From JBPCMN01 sp013695115 (GTDB taxonomy: Bacteria; Actinomycetota; Acidimicrobiia; IMCC26256; JACDBD01): DNA of 64,000 nt. The stretch covers positions 1 to 64,000 of the forward strand of contig JBPCMN010000005.1 in the NCBI GenBank assembly GCA_051002235.1, written 5' to 3'. The notes beneath the pieces are model-generated. The model searched no databases, was not told where the DNA came from, and was given only the letters and a program-made list of their open reading frames with translations. Both the position numbers and the translations under genes were made by a program. Below are positions 60,200 to 64,000 of this stretch, in pieces (position 1 is the stretch's first letter; each line of letters opens with the position of its first letter).

Positions 60200-60993
60200 C
60201 CGTCGGGGCCGGGGCAAAGGTAGAAGTCGTAGCGGTAGAGGTCCTCGTAACCCATGCGGCGATAGATCGGCTCGCCCATCGGGGACGCCTGGAGCTGCAC
60301 GTTGGGGGCGCCGGCGTCGAAGCCCCAGTTCGTGACCACGCGCATGCACGCCTCCGCGATGCCCTTCCCGCGTGCCGCTTCGACCGTGCCCACCCAGAAG
60401 ATGCCGGCGATCCCGTGGCTCAGCAACGCCATCGCCGCGCCCGCGGGCTGCCCGTCCAGGTAGGCGGCGAAGGCGGCGTTGTGGGGGGCGAGGACGCGGT
60501 CGGGTCGCCCAAAGTTGCTGGCGGTGGCCTCGGCCGGCGAGCCATACACGGTGTAGGCCTGGGCGTTGATCTCGGCGAAGTCGGCGACGCCGGCGGCGTC
60601 GGTCACCCGCCGGATCTCGACGCCGTCGGGCCCGGGCTGCTCCTCGAACCGATCCCGGCGGATCATCTGCGGGTAGTCGAAGAGCTTCCCCGCGCCGGCG
60701 GCTTCGGCGGCCGGGCCGAGGTCGGCGTCGACGTCGAGCTGGCGCGCCCACAGCGAGAAGCCCCGACCACGGGCGTGGAAGAACTCCCGCGCCCGTCCGA
60801 GCAGCTCGGCGGGGTCGGCGCGGTCGTCGGTGCGCAGCACGCCGTTGTTGAACGCGGGCCAGTCGGTGTCGCCCGCGAACATCAGCGCGCCGCCCTCGTC
60901 GAGGACGGTGTGGTTCCGCGCCCACCGGGCGTTCTCGCGGACGAACTCGAGCAGGTTGAGGTGACCCAGCAGCGCTTCCTCGTCGGGGCCCAC
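60196..60993 (-). CDS. GNAT family N-acetyltransferase
   Basis: A 265-residue acetyltransferase, longer than a single GNAT domain. The C-terminal domain has GIFWVGTVEAARGKGIAEACMRVV (acetyl-CoA loop, quoted in part) and IYRRMGYEDLYRYDFYL; the N-terminal half is a degenerate second copy. Acceptor unknown. Its end overlaps the cyclase gene by 4 nt. GTG start 8 nt after TACGCT. Confidence 0.85.
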   Translation of the reverse strand: MGPDEEALLGHLNLLEFVRENARWARNHTVLDEGGALMFAGDTDWPAFNNGVLRTDDRADPAELLGRAREFFHARGRGFSLWARQLDVDADLGPAAEAAGAGKLFDYPQMIRRDRFEEQPGPDGVEIRRVTDAAGVADFAEINAQAYTVYGSPAEATASNFGRPDRVLAPHNAAFAAYLDGQPAGAAMALLSHGIAGIFWVGTVEAARGKGIAEACMRVVTNWGFDAGAPNVQLQASPMGEPIYRRMGYEDLYRYDFYLCPGPDG

Positions 60994-61001
60994 GGCGGCG
61001 G

Positions 61002-61007
61002 AGCGTA
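61002..61007 (-). promoter_or_regulatory. -10 box for a leaderless mRNA
   Basis: TACGCT on the minus strand lies 8 nt before GTG 60993. Confidence 0.5.
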
Positions 61008-61040
61008 GCGGCCGAGTTCAGCGCGCGAGACTGGCATCCC

Positions 61041-61616
61041 ATGGCTGCCACATCCACCATGCTTCCCCTCGGCACCGAGGCGCCCGACTTCGCGCTTCCC
61101 GACCTCGACGGCACGATTCACCACCGCGACGACTTCGCTGGTGCTCCCGCGTTGGTGGTGGCGTTCATCTGCAACCACTGCCCCTACGTCGTGCACATCC
61201 GCAAGGAATGGGCGAAGGTCGCGCAGGAGCTCCAAGAACGCGGTGTCGCCGTCGTCGCGATCGCGGCCAACGACGTCGTCGCCTATCCACAGGACGGGCC
61301 CAAGGGCATGGCCGAGGAGGCCCGGGAGTACGGGTACACGTTCCCGTACCTGTTCGACGAGACCCAGCAGGTCGCCCATGCGTACTGCGCCGCCTGCACG
61401 CCCGACTTCTACGTCTTCGACCGCGACCGCAAGCTCGCCTACCGGGGCCAGTTCGACGACAGCCGGCCCCGCGGCGGCGGGCCCGTCACCGGCGCCGACC
61501 TGCAGGCGGCGGTCGACGCCGTGCTCGCGGGGCAGCCCGCGCCCGAGGACCAGCGCCCCAGCATGGGCTGCAACATCAAATGGAAGCCCGGTAACGAGCC
61601 GGGCTATTACGGCTGA
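61041..61616 (+). CDS. redoxin-domain thiol peroxidase-like protein
   Basis: A 191-residue thioredoxin-fold protein of the AhpC/TSA-related redoxin group. LGTEAPDFALPDLDG opens the fold, the active site is FICNHCPYV (Cys44, Cys47), and TPDFYVFDRDRKLAYRGQFDDSRP is the common later block of this subgroup. It could reduce peroxides or disulfides. The thiolase gene follows after 2 nt, so the two are cotranscribed. Confidence 0.88.
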   Translation: MAATSTMLPLGTEAPDFALPDLDGTIHHRDDFAGAPALVVAFICNHCPYVVHIRKEWAKVAQELQERGVAVVAIAANDVVAYPQDGPKGMAEEAREYGYTFPYLFDETQQVAHAYCAACTPDFYVFDRDRKLAYRGQFDDSRPRGGGPVTGADLQAAVDAVLAGQPAPEDQRPSMGCNIKWKPGNEPGYYG

Positions 61617-61618
61617 CG

Positions 61619-62809
61619 TTGTCCGACTGGGGTCACGCCACCGAGCTCGACGACATCTCGGGTCAGGTCGCGATCGCCGGGATCGGCGAGACCGAGTACA
61701 CCAAGGCGTCGGGGCGGACTGCCCGCGAGATCGGGGTCGAGGCGGCCGAGCGGGCGATCGCCGACGCCGGCCTCGAGCCCACCGACATCGACGGCCTGTC
61801 CTGGAACGGCGCGTTCGCCGACTTCGACGCCGATGCGTTCCACGAGCACTTCGGCACCAGCCACGACCTGTGGACGTCGCGCTGGGGTGGCGGGATGACC
61901 TGGGCCGGCACCGCGCCCCACCTCGCGGCCCAGGCCATCGCCGACGGCAAGGCCCGTCACGTGCTCAACGTGTTCCCGGTGGCGTGGGCGACGCAGCGGG
62001 GGTCGATGACCGGTGGGCCGGGCGAGACCCACGCCGCCCAGCCGCTGAAGCAGAACCTGGAGGTGCCGTTCGGCTGGTTCCCCCAGCCGGTGTACTTCGC
62101 CACGATCATGCGGCGGCACATGCTCGAGTTCGGGACGACCGAAGAGCAGTTCGGCGCGATCGCGGTGGCGTGCCGTCGGAACGCCAACCACAACCCGACC
62201 GCGGTTATGCACGAGAAGAAGATGACGCTCGACGACTACTTGGCGTCACCGCTCCTGGCCGACCCGTTGCGGATGTTCGACAGCTGCCTCATCTCCGACG
62301 GCGGCGCCGCCTACATCACCACGTCGCTCGAGCGCGCCCGCGACCTGGCCCAGCCGCCCGCGGTCGTCGCCGGCGTGGGGGAGGGCAACGCCGAGTCGGG
62401 CGGCCATTGGAGTCAGCAGCAGGAATTCACGTCGACACCGCAGGTGTTCTCGGCGCCGCCGGCGTTCAAGATGGCCGGCCTCGCGCCCGGCGACGTCGAC
62501 GTCCTGACGGTGTACGACCCGTTCACGGTCGTGTCGATGATGCAGATCGAGGACATGGGCTTCTGCGAGAAGGGCGCGGCGGGGGAGTTCGTCGAGGGCG
62601 ACACCCTCCACCACGACGGGGAGCTGGCGTTCAACACCCACGGCGGGCTCCTGAGCCACGCCTACGTGCTCGGCATCGCCCACGTCGTCGAGGTGGTGAA
62701 GCAGATCCGGGGCACCGCGCCGGCGCAGGTGCCGGGCTGCGAGGTCGGTGTGTACGGCGGGTACACCGGCGGCATGGCGTCGACGCTCATCCTCACGGAG
62801 GACCGGTGA
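61619..62809 (+). CDS. thiolase-like protein lacking the nucleophilic Cys (Ltp2-like)
   Basis: A 396-residue SCP-x branch thiolase fold. Where thiolases carry the nucleophilic Cys the sequence is SRWGGGMTWAGTAP, with none. VLTVYDPFTVVSMMQIEDMGF and NTHGGLLSHAYVLGIAH are the late blocks. This resembles Ltp2, which with a DUF35 partner acts as an aldolase cutting the steroid side chain rather than as a thiolase. TTG start; one-base overlap with the DUF35 gene. The aldolase call is inference. Confidence 0.85.
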   Translation: MSDWGHATELDDISGQVAIAGIGETEYTKASGRTAREIGVEAAERAIADAGLEPTDIDGLSWNGAFADFDADAFHEHFGTSHDLWTSRWGGGMTWAGTAPHLAAQAIADGKARHVLNVFPVAWATQRGSMTGGPGETHAAQPLKQNLEVPFGWFPQPVYFATIMRRHMLEFGTTEEQFGAIAVACRRNANHNPTAVMHEKKMTLDDYLASPLLADPLRMFDSCLISDGGAAYITTSLERARDLAQPPAVVAGVGEGNAESGGHWSQQQEFTSTPQVFSAPPAFKMAGLAPGDVDVLTVYDPFTVVSMMQIEDMGFCEKGAAGEFVEGDTLHHDGELAFNTHGGLLSHAYVLGIAHVVEVVKQIRGTAPAQVPGCEVGVYGGYTGGMASTLILTEDR

Positions 62810-63252
62810 TGGTCTCGCTGAAGCGGGCCGACTTCCCCCTGCCCGATCTCTCCGACGAGCGCACCACCGAGTTCTTCGCCGGCGCCGCTCGGGGTGAGCT
62901 GGTGATTCCGAAATGTGACTCGTGCGGCGCGTTCTGCTGGTACCCCGAGGAGCGCTGCCTGAAGTGTGACGGCGACGCGTTCACGTGGACAGCAGTGGAC
63001 GGGCACGGTCGCCTGTACTCGTGGGCAGTCGTGCGCCGCGCGTTCCTCCCCGCGTTCGAGGAGATGGTGCCGTTCGTGACCGGGCTGGTCGCCCTCGACG
63101 CCGATCCGACCGTGCGTATCGTCAGCTACGTCGTCGACTGCGATCCGGACGCGCTGGCGGCCGACCAGCCGCTCGACGTGGTGTTCCGTGACCTGCGCTT
63201 CCCGACGGTGCCGGACCGGGCCGTCCCCGTCCCGATGTTCGTACCTGCTTGA
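62809..63252 (+). CDS. DUF35 OB-fold/zinc-ribbon protein
   Basis: A 147-residue protein with zinc ribbon CDSC...CLKC (about residues 37-56) and an OB-fold. It would bind the Cys-less thiolase encoded just upstream and complete its active site, as ChsH2 does for Ltp2. ATG 62809 overlaps the previous stop (TGATG). This is the second thiolase/DUF35 pair of the window. Confidence 0.9.
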   Translation: MVSLKRADFPLPDLSDERTTEFFAGAARGELVIPKCDSCGAFCWYPEERCLKCDGDAFTWTAVDGHGRLYSWAVVRRAFLPAFEEMVPFVTGLVALDADPTVRIVSYVVDCDPDALAADQPLDVVFRDLRFPTVPDRAVPVPMFVPA

Positions 63253-63259
63253 TCTGCCT

Positions 63260-63277
63260 GGCCGCCTGACGGCGGCC
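63260..63277. terminator. bidirectional hairpin between convergent genes
   Basis: GGCCGCC and GGCGGCC form a perfect 7-bp stem around TGAC, 7 nt after the DUF35 stop and 2 nt from the end of the VOC gene. It lacks a T tract. Confidence 0.5.
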
Positions 63278-63279
63278 GG

Positions 63280-64000
63280 TCACTCGTCGGCCATCTCGAG
63301 GATCGAGAACACCGCGCCCTGAGGATCGCTCACAACCGCGAACCGACCAGGTGGGAAGTCCATCGGTGGATCCAGGACCTTCCCGCCCAGCTCCTCGGCG
63401 TGATCGGCGCTGGCGTCGCAGTCGTCGACGGCGAAATACGTCATCCAGTGGGGCGGGATGTCGTCCGGCCAGTCGTCGGTCATCTGGATCATGCCGCCGA
63501 CGGAGTGCTCGCCCAGCTTCCACTCGGTGTAGACGGTGCCCTCGAACGGGTTCGTCCTGACGCCCCAGCCGAACACGGCGCGGTAGAAGTCGCGGGCAGT
63601 ATCGATGTCGCGGGTCGTGAGCTCGTTCCAGCACAGCGTGTTGGGCTCGTTCACCAGCTCGGCGTACGGATGGTCGACCGCTTGCCAGATGCCGAACGAG
63701 GCGCCGACGGGGTCGAGGAAGGCGGCGACGCGCCCCGCCCCGGCGACATCGGTCACTTCTTGTTCGACCGTTGCGCCCGCGCCGATCGCCTTCTTCGCCG
63801 TGCTCTCGGCGTTGTCGACCGCGATGTAGGTCATCCATGCCGGCGCGCTGTGATCAGTAAGCGGACCCAAGCCCGCGACCATCTTCCCGCCGAGCATGCC
63901 GGCGGTCGAGTCATGGTGCGCCGGATCAGGGGCATCGACCGTCCAGCCGAAGAGCCCCGAGTAGAAGCGTCGGGCGTCGTCGACATCGGAGGTCCGGAGG
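63280..64000 (-). CDS. tandem VOC-domain protein, 5' end beyond the window
   Basis: At least 240 residues, open to the window edge. Two glyoxalase-like domains are seen: the first begins before the edge (TSDVDDARRFYSGLFGW, then WMTYIAVDNAE), the second runs NTLCWNELTTRDIDTARDFYRAVFGW to VFSILEMADE. This matches the two-domain VOC proteins common in actinobacteria, related to hydroxylase or resistance proteins but without known activity. An internal ATG at 63897 would give only 205 residues and cut the first domain, so it is not the true start. Confidence 0.88.
   Translation of the reverse strand, partial: LRTSDVDDARRFYSGLFGWTVDAPDPAHHDSTAGMLGGKMVAGLGPLTDHSAPAWMTYIAVDNAESTAKKAIGAGATVEQEVTDVAGAGRVAAFLDPVGASFGIWQAVDHPYAELVNEPNTLCWNELTTRDIDTARDFYRAVFGWGVRTNPFEGTVYTEWKLGEHSVGGMIQMTDDWPDDIPPHWMTYFAVDDCDASADHAEELGGKVLDPPMDFPPGRFAVVSDPQGAVFSILEMADE

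Noticed and set aside
63280..63897. VOC gene as a complete 205-residue protein
   Set aside because: The frame stays open to the window edge and encodes the start of the first glyoxalase domain.

Overview
The window is very GC-rich (third codon positions are almost all G or C), uses many GTG and TTG starts, and carries F420-type luciferase-like oxidoreductases, a deazaflavin-dependent nitroreductase-family protein and a mycothiol-type arsenate reductase. It holds eight acyl-CoA dehydrogenases in 64 kb. This fits an actinobacterium, and the gene mix suggests an environmental Acidimicrobiia-like lineage; that placement is inference, since no rRNA or other marker is present. No tRNA, rRNA, CRISPR array, insertion sequence or prophage gene was seen.

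Layout. 0.1-5.4 kb: acyl-CoA dehydrogenase, standalone trpD, two zinc-ribbon proteins, a YjbQ protein and a coiled-coil NYN-domain protein. 5.4-8.1 kb: arsenic/metal island (cadI/arsI-like, two arsR, aquaglyceroporin, arsC, a small Cys-rich protein) with twin palindromic operators. 8.1-16.7 kb: amidohydrolase, chrA, two luciferase-like oxidoreductases, DoxX, thiolase, an epimerase-like protein and small genes. 16.7-20.9 kb: divergent acyl-CoA dehydrogenase pair and a fused IpdAB-like CoA-transferase. 21.1-25.4 kb: complete sugar-type ABC importer. 25.4-37.5 kb: dense acyl-CoA catabolism (thiolase/DUF35, CaiB-type CoA transferase, enoyl-CoA hydratase, four dehydrogenases, acyl-CoA synthetase) plus a PI-PLC lipoprotein. 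37.5-52.3 kb: MFS exporter, inactive-looking M48 paralogue, aldehyde dehydrogenase, carotenoid oxygenase, P450, GNAT, two metallo-beta-lactamase-fold proteins, molybdopterin oxidoreductase, SDR, amine oxidase and a KstR-like TetR. 52.4-64 kb: another dehydrogenase, DHA2 exporter, L,D-transpeptidase, AlkA-like glycosylase, tandem Rv1264-like cyclases (the second frameshifted), redoxin, Ltp2-like thiolase/DUF35 pair and a VOC protein running off the end.

Together the genes describe an organism specialised for beta-oxidation of sterol-like, branched or terpenoid CoA esters. P450, aldehyde dehydrogenase and acyl-CoA synthetase would activate substrates; paired dehydrogenases, hydratase and thiolase/DUF35 modules would shorten them; an IpdAB-like enzyme may open rings. 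The substrates are inferred, not shown.

The most interesting signals are non-coding: (1) a 16-bp palindrome, CTGAC-N6-GTCAG, at five promoters of lipid-type genes, often with the -10 hexamer inside it; (2) a family of dispersed GC-rich hairpin elements, most lying directly before a start codon, one of them inserted in frame in a molybdopterin enzyme gene; (3) five divergent junctions where one A-N3-TA-N3-T block supplies back-to-back -10 boxes, mostly for leaderless mRNAs. Three one-base frame breaks, two in C or G runs, suggest either decay or residual indel errors in the assembly.
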